A stretch of 64,000 nt of DNA. It comes from a bacterium (GTDB taxonomy: Bacteria > Patescibacteriota > Gracilibacteria > BD1-5 > UBA6164). The translations under genes and the position numbers were made by a program. Below, one piece after another: positions 48,501 through 59,434 of the stretch (position 1 is the stretch's first letter; each line of letters starts with the position of its first letter). The notes below the pieces were generated by a model. It worked only from the letters and a program-made list of their open reading frames with translations. It searched no databases and was not told the DNA's origin. The DNA lies in contig JAGXIW010000003.1 of NCBI GenBank assembly GCA_024635475.1, positions 124,001 through 188,000 on the forward strand, read 5' to 3'.

Positions 48501-48650
48501 AAAGAGGTATTATTTGCAGTTATCAATATAAATAAAATAAGAACTTCAATAAAAAATTTTGAAAATGATAAAAAATTCTTACAATATCTATTGAATCTTT
48601 TTAGTAATAAAATACAAAATAAAAAGATTAAACTAATTTCTAAAAAATAG
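45585..48650 (+). CDS. mfd: Transcription-repair coupling factor
   Basis: 1,021 residues. Mfd removes RNA polymerase stalled at lesions and recruits UvrA. The N-terminal UvrB-like part is present but divergent. The RNA-polymerase-interacting segment 'GDFIVHIDHGIGIFNG' is near residue 355. Helicase motifs are clear: 'LLVGDVGFGKTE' (Walker A, about 502), 'VVDEEHKFG' (about 600), 'LSMSATPIPRSL', and 'HQLRGRVGRSDRQGYCY'. A C-terminal TRCF domain follows. ATG at 45585 is used; an in-frame alternative start exists 63 bases upstream. It is followed after 3 bases by the FKBP lipoprotein gene. Confidence 0.95.
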
Positions 48651-48653
48651 TGT

Positions 48654-49235
48654 ATGAAAAAAATAAATATTTTGATAATTTGCAGTATTTTTATACTTTT
48701 ATTATCTTCTTGTAGTAAACAGGGAAACAATAAAACCGATTCTAGTTCTAGTGGAACATCTTTACAAACTAACCAAAAAGAAATGGCAAAAGAATTAAAA
48801 TGAACAGTTACTCTTGATATGAATCATCCATTGGCTGGTAAAACTCTTATTTTTGATATAGAAATGATGAAAATAAGCACTTGATCAGTAGTTTCTAGTG
48901 GTAGCAATGTTGAAGTAAATTATAATTGAACTTTAGAAGATGGTACTAAATTTGATTCGAGTTATGATAGAGGTCAAACTCTACCTTTTACTGTTTGAGC
49001 TGGACAAATGATTGCATGATTTGATAAAGCGGTAGTAGGAATGAAAGTATGAGATAAAAAAACAGTTACATTAGAACCAAAAGATGCTTACGGAGAGTAT
49101 GATAGTACAAAAACTCAAATTGTACCTAAAGCTAGTTTACAAAGCTTTGTTAATGCTTGATACAAACTTGAGAAATGAGAAAAAATACCAACTCAAATGT
49201 GAGAATTAACTATAATTGATAGTACTGATGAATAA
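48654..49235 (+). CDS. FKBP-type peptidyl-prolyl isomerase lipoprotein, strand-permuted
   Basis: 193 residues with a lipoprotein signal ending 'LLLSSC' (lipid-attached Cys20). The FKBP core follows: 'VNYNGTLEDGTKFDSS', 'GAGQMIAGFDKAVVGMKVG', 'TLEPKDAYGEYD', and an IF-like flap 'QIVPKASLQSFV'. The strand that ends SlyD-like domains, here 'TVTLDMNHPLAGKTLIFDI', lies before the core (about residues 51-69) instead of after it, and the protein stops where that strand would normally begin. This suggests a natural circular permutation. It would fold or assist envelope proteins outside the membrane. Confidence 0.9.
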
Positions 49236-49292
49236 AAAAATACTTAAAAAGTATTAATATAAATAGTTTTTTGTAAAAAATTTAAAAAAAAT

Positions 49293-49320
49293 TTGATTAT
49301 TAAAAAAAATTTAATATAAT
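49293..49320 (+). promoter_or_regulatory. Promoter of rplS
   Basis: TTGATT (49293-49298), 16-base spacer, TATAAT (49315-49320), about 30 bases before the rplS start. This fits a vegetative sigma-70 promoter. Confidence 0.55.
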
Positions 49321-49349
49321 TTGCTCGTTAAAAATTAATTATACAAATT

Positions 49350-49709
49350 ATGACAAATAGTGAATTAGTTAGAAAAATTCAAAGTGAATTTTTGAGAGAA
49401 ACGGCAATGCCAGAATTAAAAACATGAATGGAAATTGAAGTTTCACAAATTTTGAGAGAATGATGAAAAGAAAGAACTCAAAAATTTAAATGAATTATTA
49501 TAAAAACAGGATGAAAAAGTCCTTTAGAAAAAACTATAACTGTTAGAAGAAAAGTATGAGCTTTTTGAGTAGAAAAAGTTTTTGCTATCAATTCTCCAAC
49601 AATAGGTGATATCGAAATTCTTAGAACATTTAAAACAAGAAGAAAACATATTGGTTACATAAGAACTGCTATTTGAAAGAAAGCAAAACTTAAAGAAATT
49701 AAAAAATAA
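49350..49709 (+). CDS. rplS: 50S ribosomal protein L19
   Basis: 119 residues, normal for L19, which sits at the 30S-50S interface. Signature segments are 'TQKFKGIIIKTGG', 'TITVRRKVGAFGVEKVF' and 'RRKHIGYIR'. It has its own promoter and is followed by a terminator hairpin, so it is a single-gene unit. In many bacteria rplS lies next to trmD; here trmD is nearby but on the opposite strand. Confidence 0.96.
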
Positions 49710-49715
49710 TAAAAA

Positions 49716-49748
49716 AAGATCGAATTTAAAACTTCGGTCTTTTTTTTA
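49716..49748 (+). terminator. Terminator of rplS
   Basis: A 9-base stem (AAGATCGAA with TTCGGTCTT, one G-T pair), an 8-base loop and a T8 tract. Confidence 0.8.
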
Positions 49749-49854
49749 TTTTTTGTTTTTGTAAAAATTATTTTTTTCATATAATTGGTTAATCAAAATG
49801 TTAAACTTTGAGAGAATAATTTAACATTCAATATTTTAAAATTAACATTTATTT

Positions 49855-51312
49855 ATGCTTGCTTTTGAAAGTCTGGAAACAATAATTAATAAAATTAAAA
49901 ACAAAGAAATTAAAGCTTCTGAAGTTTTTGATTATTTTATGAAAAGAATAGAAAAATATGATTCTAAAGTTGAGGCTTTTAATTATATAAATAAAAATTT
50001 TACTGAAAAAGATGATACAGTTTTAGCTTGAATTCCTATTTGAGTTAAAGACCTATTTTGTGAAGTTTGAATTCCTACAACTTGAAGTTCTAATATGCTT
50101 GCAAACTTTATACCGCCTTATGATGCAACAATAATAAAAAGACTAAATAAAACTGGGATGAATTCAATTTGAAAAGTAAATATGGATGAATTTGCAATGT
50201 GAGCAAGTTGAGAAAATTCTGCATTTATGATTACAAAAAATCCATGGGCACTTGATAGAATACCTTGAGGATCAAGCTCCGGGTCTGCTGCTGCAGTTGC
50301 TGCATGACTTTGTCCAGCTTCAATCTGAACTGATACTTGATGAAGCCTTAGATTTCCTTGAAGTATGTGTTGAGTGGTATGATTTAGACCAAGTTATGGT
50401 AGAAATTCAAGATATGGTATATTTCCTATGGCATCAAGTTTAGATTGTCCTTGAACAATTACAAGAACTGTTAAGGATGCTTGAATTTTGTATGATTTGA
50501 TGAATTGAGAAGATGAATTAGACAATACTTCAGTTGAATGAAAACATAAAATTGATGAAAAAATCTGGGCGAGAAAAGATTTAAAATGAATGAAATTATG
50601 AGTTCCAAAAGAGTACTTTGAAGAATGATTAGATAAAAATGTAAGAGAAACAATTAATAAAGCAATAAACGACTTAAAAGACTTATGAGCAGAAATAGTA
50701 GAAGTAAGTCTTCCAACTACAAGATATGCAATTGCTGCATATTATATAATAGTTCCTGCTGAAGTTTCTACAAACTTAGCCAGACTTGATTGAGTAAGAT
50801 ATGGACATATATCAGATTTACCACATGAAAATCTTGAAGAATTTTATGTAAACAATAGATGAGAATGATTAGGTTTGGAACCAAAAAGAAGAAGTATATT
50901 AGGAAGCTATGTATTATCAGCTTGATTTTATGATGCATATTTTACAAAAGCTGCTCAAGTTAGGACTTTGATTATAAGAGATTTTGAAAAAGCTTTTGAA
51001 AAAGTTGACTTGCTTGTATGTCCTGTAAGTCCAAGTGTTGCATGGAAAATATGAGAAAAAGTTGATGATCCCCTTAAAATGTATTTAGCAGATGTTTATA
51101 CTTGTCCTGCAAGTTTAGCAGGACTTCCTTGAATGAGTGTACCATGTTGATTTGCAGAGAGTGAAGACTCTGAAAAGAAAAAATTACCTGTTGGGCTTCA
51201 GATTATTGGACCTAGTTTATGAGAAGAAAAAATTTTTGAGGTAGCTCATGTTTTTGAACAAAAAACTAAATGGTTTGAAAAAATGATTCCTGATTGATTT
51301 GGTGAAGTATAA
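49855..51312 (+). CDS. gatA: Glutamyl-tRNA(Gln) amidotransferase subunit A
   Basis: 485 residues of the amidase-signature family. GatA releases ammonia from glutamine for conversion of Glu-tRNA(Gln). The Ser-cisSer-Lys triad is visible: Lys65 in 'IGVKDLF', the serines in '[14 protein letters not shown]' (about 140-142), and nucleophile Ser164 in 'TDTGGSLRFPG'. Most of these glycines are TGA, so under the standard code this gene is badly broken. gatB and gatC are not in the window. A strong terminator follows. Confidence 0.96.
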
Positions 51313-51334
51313 AAATTTTGAGACAAACTTTTTT

Positions 51335-51370
51335 AAAAACCCCCGAGATTTTGAAATCCCGGGGGTTTTT
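51335..51370. terminator. Strong bidirectional terminator after gatA
   Basis: AAAAACCCCCGAGATTT pairs with AAATCCCGGGGGTTTTT with one mismatch; A- and T-runs flank both sides. It is unusually GC-rich for this genome and serves the convergent gatA and zinc-ribbon genes. Confidence 0.85.
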
Positions 51371-51393
51371 AAATTTATATTTAATTTTATATA

Positions 51394-51894
51394 TTATTTT
51401 TTTTCATCGTCATCTTTATCTTTAACTTTTTTAGAACAATAAGGGCAAGTTTTCCAATTTAGTGATATTTCTTTTCTACATCATTTACAAGTTGTTTTCA
51501 ATTTTGCACTACACTCTGGACAATATTTAAAGTCATCTGATAATTTGAATTTACATTTTGGACATATAGCTATATCACAAGATCAATATTTATCTTTCAT
51601 TATTGTTGATAATAAATCTAGGTTATCATCTATTTCCCTATACATTTTTTCTAAGTTTGTTCTTCCTGGTCTAATAAGTAGGTATAAAAATACTCATAGA
51701 GGAGTAAGAAAGACAACAATAAATAAAGATAAAAGTTGTAATAATAAACTATTAGTTCTATTTGTAATGTCTTTTAAAACCCAAACTATTATAGAAATCC
51801 AGATTATAAAAAAATAAATTACTACTAATTTTATAAATAAATCAAAAGTAACAATATCGTAAAAGTTTTTTAACAATTCATTGAGATTTTGCAT
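51394..51894 (-). CDS. Membrane protein with double zinc ribbon
   Basis: 166 residues: two membrane helices (about 18-42 and 48-68), then 'LLIRPGRTNLEKMYRE', a linker also seen in zinc-ribbon membrane proteins of many bacteria, and three CxxC pairs ('CPKC', 'CPEC', 'CKGC', 'CPYC' type) forming two zinc ribbons. The C-terminus is Lys/Asp-rich. Function unknown. It is the last gene after trpS, gmk and trmD, 14 bases behind trmD. Confidence 0.78.
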
Positions 51895-51908
51895 AATGTA
51901 TATATTTA

Positions 51909-52559
51909 TTATTTTAAATTATTGCTTTTCCAATCGTCTATTTCTTTATGATTTCAGCTTGTAAGCACGTTTGGAACTTCTAGTCATTCGAAAACTCTTG
52001 GTCTAGTATAATGAGGAAATTCTTTTTTTCCACTTAATTTTTTAGAAAAACTTTCTTCCTCAAGTGATAGCGGATTTCATAAGACATTTGGAATAAATCT
52101 AGCAATTGAATCAATAAAAACCATACTGGCAAGTTCTCAACTTGTTAGTACATATTTTCATATACTTATTTCATAGTTTACATATAAATCTATAATCCTT
52201 TGATCAATTCATTCATAATGACCGCAGATTATTATAAACTCATTTAGTTTTTTTGAAAAAGTTTCTACTTTTTTTTGATTCAATAATTTTCAGGATGGAG
52301 TCATATAAACAACAGGAATCTTTTTTCATACTTTTTCAAATATATGATTAATAGCTTTGCCTAAGGGTTCTGGACTAATTACCTGTCAATGAGTTCAAAA
52401 AGCTTTATCATCTACATGCTTAAAGTTTTTGGTAGAAAAGTCATTGAGCTTATAAAGCGATATATCTAAAAGTCCTTTTTCTCTAGCCTTTCAAATTATA
52501 CTTGAATCTAAGTATGATTGGAATGATTCTGGGAATATTGTAATGATATGAATTTTCAT
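51909..52559 (-). CDS. trmD: tRNA (guanine-37 N1)-methyltransferase
   Basis: 216 residues. TrmD makes m1G37 in tRNAs that read CNN and some other codons, preventing +1 frameshifts. The trefoil-knot SAM site is seen in 'IIICGHYEGIDQRI' and 'EISIGKYVLTSGELASMV', and the motif 'EFPHYTRP' is diagnostic. The start 'MKIHIITIFPESF' is typical. It lies 13 bases after gmk. Confidence 0.96.
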
Positions 52560-52572
52560 TAATTTAAAGTTT

Positions 52573-53160
52573 TTAAATATTATTTTTTATTAGTTTTAAT
52601 GTCTCACTTAATACTTCTTCTTTTGCTTTAGCCGAAGTATCAATTATATAATCACAATGATTTTTTGCTTTTTCAAGTTCTCCAATTGCTGTTATTTTTC
52701 TTTTTTCTAGTTCTAGATCTGACATAAAAACTCATCTGGCTTTTATTCTATCAGCTTGAACATTAAAAGGAACAGTTAGAAAAATTGTTTTATAATATTT
52801 TTTTAATTCTGGTTTATTTTGCTCAAGTGATAAAAGTCAGTTCATCTCAATTTCTTTAATTACAATCTTTCATTTATCTACTCAATTTTCTATAACATCA
52901 ACAAATTTTGTTCAATAATAATCTGATAAACCATAAGGTTGACCATATTCTAGAAATTCTCAGGCTTTTATACTTTTTTCAAATTCTTCTTTTGTAACAA
53001 ACCAAGAATCAACTCAGTTTTTCTCTGTTTCTCTTATTTGTCTTGATCTATAAGATAAAGGGAAAATAAATCTATCGTCATTTAGGTTTTTTAGATTTCT
53101 GATTAAAGTTCATTTTCAAGCTCATGAAATTCACATTATAAAAAAGATTTTTCAGGTCAT
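52573..53160 (-). CDS. gmk: Guanylate kinase
   Basis: 195 residues, the usual length. It phosphorylates GMP to GDP. The P-loop is 'GISGAGKGTL' near residue 10, followed by GMP-binding residues in 'SYRSRQIRETEKNGVD' and 'FLEYGQPYGLSDYYGTK'. The loop carries Gly in place of the usual Ser before Thr. It lies 24 bases after trpS and 13 before trmD. Confidence 0.93.
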
Positions 53161-53184
53161 TATATATTAATTATTAGAGGTATT

Positions 53185-54150
<966 letters not shown>

Positions 54151-54184
54151 TGGAGTTAAGTATTAGGAGTTAAGGGTTTTTATT

Positions 54185-54796
54185 CTATTTATTATCAAGA
54201 ATATCTTTTATCTTCATCTTGTCTATAAAAAACAGGTTTCATCCTTGAGAAAGGATATTATGAATAAGTTTATCTCAGTAATTTAGTCTATTATAAAAAT
54301 CATCTTTTGTAATAATTGCATATTTGATTTTTTTGTTAAAAAAAGTGATTCAAAGAAACTCGTTAAATACATTTTTATCTATTTCTCAGATCAAAAATAT
54401 ATCTAAGATAGTTTTTCCATTTTCAATCATTTTGTATTTTAAGCTTTCATTTGCTATAGCTAATTCAAGAGTTTTTTGACTTAAAAGGAATTTTTTAACT
54501 TTTTCAAGTGGATTATATGTTTTTATAAATATATCTTTGAATTCTTTTAAAAGCAAAAAATGTATATTTACAAAAAAAATCTTCTTTTTGGCTTCTTCTT
54601 TAAATTTTAATAATCCTATCTCTGTTAAATTATCTAATTCTCTTTTTATAGAATTTATTTGTTCATCAAGATCACGAGCAATAGCTCTCATATGAAATCA
54701 TTCATTATATCAAGACTCAAATTCTAGAAAAAATTTTTCGAGAATTTTTGTACGACACTTTGACCCAAATAATTTTGAAATATCTACATCTTTCAT
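54185..54796 (-). CDS. Winged-helix transcriptional regulator
   Basis: 203 residues. The N-terminal 75 residues look like an ArsR-type winged helix ('KLFGSKCRTKILEKFFLE', 'MRAIARDLDEQINSIKRELDNLTEIGLL'). The C-terminal part ('LEKVKKFLLSQKTLELAI', then strands and helices) is unrecognised and may bind a ligand or partner. It is the first gene of the trpS direction, so it may regulate that unit; this is inference. Confidence 0.72.
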
Positions 54797-54900
54797 TATT
54801 TTTATTTTTTATGATAATTAATCTTATATACCATAATAAGAATAGTATGATAAAAATCAAGATTTTTAATAATTATTTTAATATGAAATTAATTAAATAT

Positions 54901-55007
54901 TGTCATTGTCGGGCTTGACCCGATAATCCAGTGTACAAACAATAATTATTTTCACTTATGTCATACTCGTGTCAAGCACGAGTATGACATAAGTGAAAAT
55001 AATTATT
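54901..55007. repeat. Dispersed-type repeat plus a 31-bp perfect palindrome
   Basis: TGTCATTGTCGGGCTTGACC (from 54901) with CGATAATCCAG resembles the common 'TGTCATTGTCGGGCTTGACCCG' repeat. Next to it, 54941-54971 and 54977-55007 are perfect 31-base inverted arms around the loop TCAAG, with TGTCATACTCGTG in the stem. The right arm contains the stop codon of the helicase gene (55003-55005), so the structure may also act as its terminator. Confidence 0.85.
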
Positions 55008-58000
55008 TTATCAAAAATTCTTTCCAAAAATTTATATCAGATATTTTTGCCCAAGTTTCTTTTAAAATCTGTTTAAATTCATCATACTCTTCAGACGAAA
55101 AACTCACTTCAACGATTTTATACTCATCATTTTTTCATTCTACAAAATCAAGTCACACAGATGTTATATCATATTTTGAGCTAAATTCTTTGTCTAGTTC
55201 ACAAAGTAATTTGTAGAAAAGTAGTTGTCTACCATATTTTCACTCTTTGAATCATGGTTTTTTATTACCATCTTTGTCTGTTCACTTTATTTCACCAAGT
55301 CTTTTTATACTTCAAGTTTTAAAATCAATTATCGCAATATGCTCTTTAAATAAAGCAAATTGTCATGAACTTCAGGGATTATTTGATTCTACAAATCAAT
55401 CATATTTTTCAATTTTGTCTATTTTTCAAGTTATTGGAATTCATTCAAATACTATATTTTTTCATCTGAAATTGTATTCTAAATCCAAAAATTCTCTGAA
55501 ATTATTTTTATATGTTTCATAATATCCTGTTAATCATTTTAATCATCTTTCTTCTAGTCTATCAAATTCTTCCAAACTTAATACTTCTTGTTTTAAGAGT
55601 AATTTAAAAGTCGTAGTTAGATAATCAAGTTTTGGTAATTCAGAGTCTTTTTTAGATTTTATAAAAAATAATTCTAAACTTCTGTGATACACTTTTCAGA
55701 AAATAGTTGCTTCGTTATCTACAAAAGGGTATTTAAAAATAGCTTCTTTTAAAAATACTGAAGGATCTTCTAAAAATTTATTAAGATCAGAAGGGGAAAG
55801 TTTATAATTTTTTAAAAATTCTTCTATGTATTTTAGTTCTAAATCAGAGTATTTTATAAGACTAGAGCCGTTTCATAAAAGCATATTTTTTACTGAACTT
55901 ACGAGTAGAGATTCATTACTTTTTTCTTGTTCTATAAAATTAATTGTGTTTCAAAGTTCTTCAATAAATTGCGACATTATATTGATTTTTCATTCTCTAC
56001 TTCTTGAAAAACTCAAAAATAAATTATTTTCTGCTCTAGTTAAAGCAACAAAAAATAATCTTCTATCATCTTCTAACTGTTTTTCTTTTTTATCAATTTT
56101 TGCTTCTTCTGCTTCTTGAAGTCACTCTCAGACTATTCATCTTGGTAGTTTTAATTTTTCAATTATTCTCTTATTATTCCAATTTCATTCATAAAGCCCT
56201 GGAATAAAAACAGTATCAAATTCAAGTCATTTTGAACCATGAGCAGTCATAATTTGTACTCATTTATTGGCTGTTTTAATAATTTGTCTTTCGATAATTA
56301 TATTGAATTTATTATGCAGGTTTATCTTTGAAATGAGATTTTTTACAGAGAAATTTTTATTAAATTCTGTCCATTTTTTGATTTTTTGAAATAGAGAAAA
56401 TATGTCTTGTAAATCATCAAAACTACCATTTTTTTCTATGTAATCAAGAATAGCACTTTTCTCAATAAACTCATTGAAAAATATTATAAAATTGGTTGTA
56501 GCCAACTTAGAATTTAAATAAATCAAATTATCTCTAAAATCAATAAGTTTTTGTTTATTTCTCAATTCTAGTCAATTTGATTTTTCATATTTTCAAATTT
56601 GTCATTCTTGTAAAGTCAAAGATAAATCATTGTCTAAGTTTTTTAATATATCAAAAACTCTTATTTTTTCTTTTCTTGTATAATTTAAGTTGTAAAGATA
56701 TTTATTAATAGATAGTATGTCCAACTTATCTACATCGACAAATTCACACCTAAGAATATCTATAAAGCTATCCTCTTTTGCATAAGGATTGTTTATAATC
56801 TCAAGATATTTTAGGATAAATACTATGTAATCAGACTTCAATATATTTGTCTTAAGTTTTGACTCAACTTCTACTCAATTGTCTTGTAAAAACTTTGACC
56901 AATCTTCGACTTCTTTGTTGCTTCTTACAATTATTGCAATATTTTCATGAGATAATGTATAATTATTAATCTTGTCTAAAATATAATTTTTTTCATCTAA
57001 TTCATTTGTAGCTGAATAAAAAGTAGGCAAATTTGAAGCCTCTTTTTTCACCGAAATCAAATCCTTTTTTAGTCAGTTTATCTTGTTAACAAGTCTTTCA
57101 AAATTGTTTTTGATTAAGCTTGATGATGTATCAAGTATAGGTTGAGTTGATCTATAATTTTTTTCTAAAACTATAAACTGGGTTTTCTTGTATTTATTTG
57201 AAAAATCAAGCATATTTTCTATATTTGCTCATTGAAAACGGTAGATTGACTGATCATCATCTCATACAACCATTATATTTGGATAATCTTTTTCTGGAGT
57301 AACAATAAGTATAAGATCAATTATCTCATTTTGAGCATTGTTTGTATCTTGAAATTCATCAAGCATTATGTATTGAAATTTCTCAGCATAATAATATCTC
57401 AGATCTTCATCGGATTTAAATTTTTCCAAGACAAAGTTGATCATATCTGAAAAATCATAATATGATTTTTCTCTTAGTATTGTCTTATACTCTTTGAAAA
57501 CAATTAATAATTCTTTCATTTTTCACAAGGCAGTAGCATATTCTTTTTCGTATTTTTCTATATTTTTAATTCTCTTGTTTGATTTTTTTTCTTCAAGTAA
57601 TTCACTATAATATTTTTCTTCGTTGTCTATTAAAACTGATAGCTTACTTTCTGACACTCATTCTTGCTTTAGATTTCAAATAGCTCTTTTTATATCACTA
57701 AGATAAAATAATTTATCATAAGGAGTAAAAAGATATTCTAGTTTTTTTTCATTAACAAGATTTTCTATAATCTCTGATAACACTTCCAAACTGTCTACAT
57801 CGTCAATCAAAACCGAAGTCTTTTCAAAATCAAATTTGGTAGGAAATGTCTTGATTACATCTTGAGCAAATGAATGGATTGTAGATACATAGACTTTATG
57901 AGCATCTGTTCAAATAAACTTGATAAGTCTTTCTTTGATAGCAACTACTCAGCTTTCCGTAAATGTAGTTATTAATATATTGTCGGGGTTAACTCAAGCT

Positions 58001-58146
58001 TTCAAAATCAGATTTGCCGTTCTAGCTCCAAGAACTTGAGTCTTACCAGTTCCAGGTCAAGCAATAACCATTGCAGGTCATTCAGTGTGATCTACAGCTT
58101 TTTTTTGAGAATCATTTAATTTATTATATATTTCTTGGAAAAGCAT
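55003..58146 (-). CDS. UvrD-family helicase fused to a RecB-type nuclease
   Basis: 1,047 residues. Superfamily 1 helicase motifs: 'VIAGPGTGKTQVL' (Walker A, about 30), 'IMLDEFQDTN' (about 235), 'YRFQGANIENML', 'MTAHGSKGLEFDTVFIPGL' and 'RRLFFVALTRAENNLF'. The C-terminal 200 residues carry a PD-(D/E)XK nuclease domain with 'GKIDKIEKYD', 'IAIIDFKTGSIK' and 'RQLLFYKLL', as in RecB/AddA. Probably processes DNA ends in recombination or repair. The stop codon lies in a palindrome. Era starts 15 bases upstream. Confidence 0.92.
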
Positions 58147-58161
58147 ATTAGAAATTAATTA

Positions 58162-59058
58162 TTAACTAAACATCTTTTTTATAAATTTTTCATCATTTTT
58201 CCATTTTTCTTTTGTTTTAACTCTCAAACTTAAAAAAACTTTTTTTTCAAATATTTCTTCTAAATTAATTCTTGCTTCTTTTCATATTTGAGTAACCAAA
58301 CTTCAAGCCTTTCAAATTATTATAAATCTCTGACTATCTGTTTCTGTATAGATATATGCGATTATTCTCAAAATATCTTCTTTGTCTTCTACTTCCTCAA
58401 CAGATACATATATACTATGTGGAATTTCTTCGCTTGTATGCAAAAAAACTTTTTCTCTTATTATTTCACTTATTCTAAAAAATATATCCTGAGATGTATA
58501 ATAATCTTCTCAATAATTCATAAATCCTTTTTTTAGATATGTTTTTATTTTTTCTATAAGGCTTTTAAATCAAGTTTTACTTATTGATGAGATCTTATGA
58601 GTATTTTCTCCTTGTGGAATGTTTATTTTGGGCCTTAAATCTATTTTTGTATAAACTTTAATTATAGGGATTTTTACATCTTGTAAAAATGATTTTATAT
58701 AATTTTCTTCCTCTCATCACTCCCTTGAAGTATCAATAAAATAAAGAATTACAGCTGCATCTTTTATAGAATTTATAGCTTCTTTATTAATTTCTTTATT
58801 AAACATTTTTTCTGAAGCATGAATTCAAGGAGTATCAAAAAAGATTATTTGACTATCTGTATCATTATATATTGCCAATATTTTTTTTCTTGTAGTTTGA
58901 GGAACATTTGTAGTTATTGAAATCTTTTTTCATAATAGAGTATTTATAAAAGTTGATTTTCATGTATTTGGTCTACCAATAATAGCTACATATCAGACTT
59001 TTTTTTCTATAAAATCAGTTGTATTTGATAGTATTTCTTGTAAATTAAGTTCTTGCAT
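58162..59058 (-). CDS. era: GTPase Era
   Basis: 298 residues. Era binds 16S rRNA and guides 30S maturation. G1 is 'GRPNTGKSTFIN' near residue 27, the switch contains '[11 protein letters not shown]', and G3 is 'FFDTPGIH'. The G4 position reads 'VYTKID', with T in place of the usual N. A C-terminal KH domain follows ('[27 protein letters not shown]' region). It lies between csoR and the helicase gene on the same strand. Confidence 0.95.
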
Positions 59059-59125
59059 ATTTTTCAATAATTATTAATTAGCTTGCTTATTATAAATATT
59101 TTTTTGATAAAACTAAATTATTTTT

Positions 59126-59395
59126 CTATTTATCTTGTGCTAATTTTATAATTTTTACTAATTCCAACATTTTTTCATCAACATCTTTTTCATCTTTACT
59201 GTTTATAGCATTCTTTACACAACAATCTAAATGTCATTCAAGTAGTTTTATATTTGCTGATTTAAGAAGCCCTGTTACTGCAAGATTTTGTTGTATTATA
59301 TCTATACAATATTTTTCTTCCTCAATCATTTTTATTATTTTATCTAGTGAAGTTCTTGCCTTTTTAAGTCAAATTAAAACTTTTTGGTGTTTCAT
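59126..59395 (-). CDS. csoR: CsoR-family copper-sensing repressor
   Basis: 89 residues of the DUF156/CsoR family. The Cu(I) ligands are in place: Cys30, His55 and Cys59, with the C-x24-H-x3-C spacing of CsoR. Cu(I) binding releases the repressor from DNA. It follows copA by 39 bases and a CsoR-like operator covers the promoter of the first gene of the run, so it most likely represses its own operon. The distal position, ahead of era, would place era under partial copper control unless it has its own promoter. Confidence 0.9.
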
Positions 59396-59434
59396 AATAT
59401 TTTTATTAATGTTAATTTATATTTTTTATTATAA

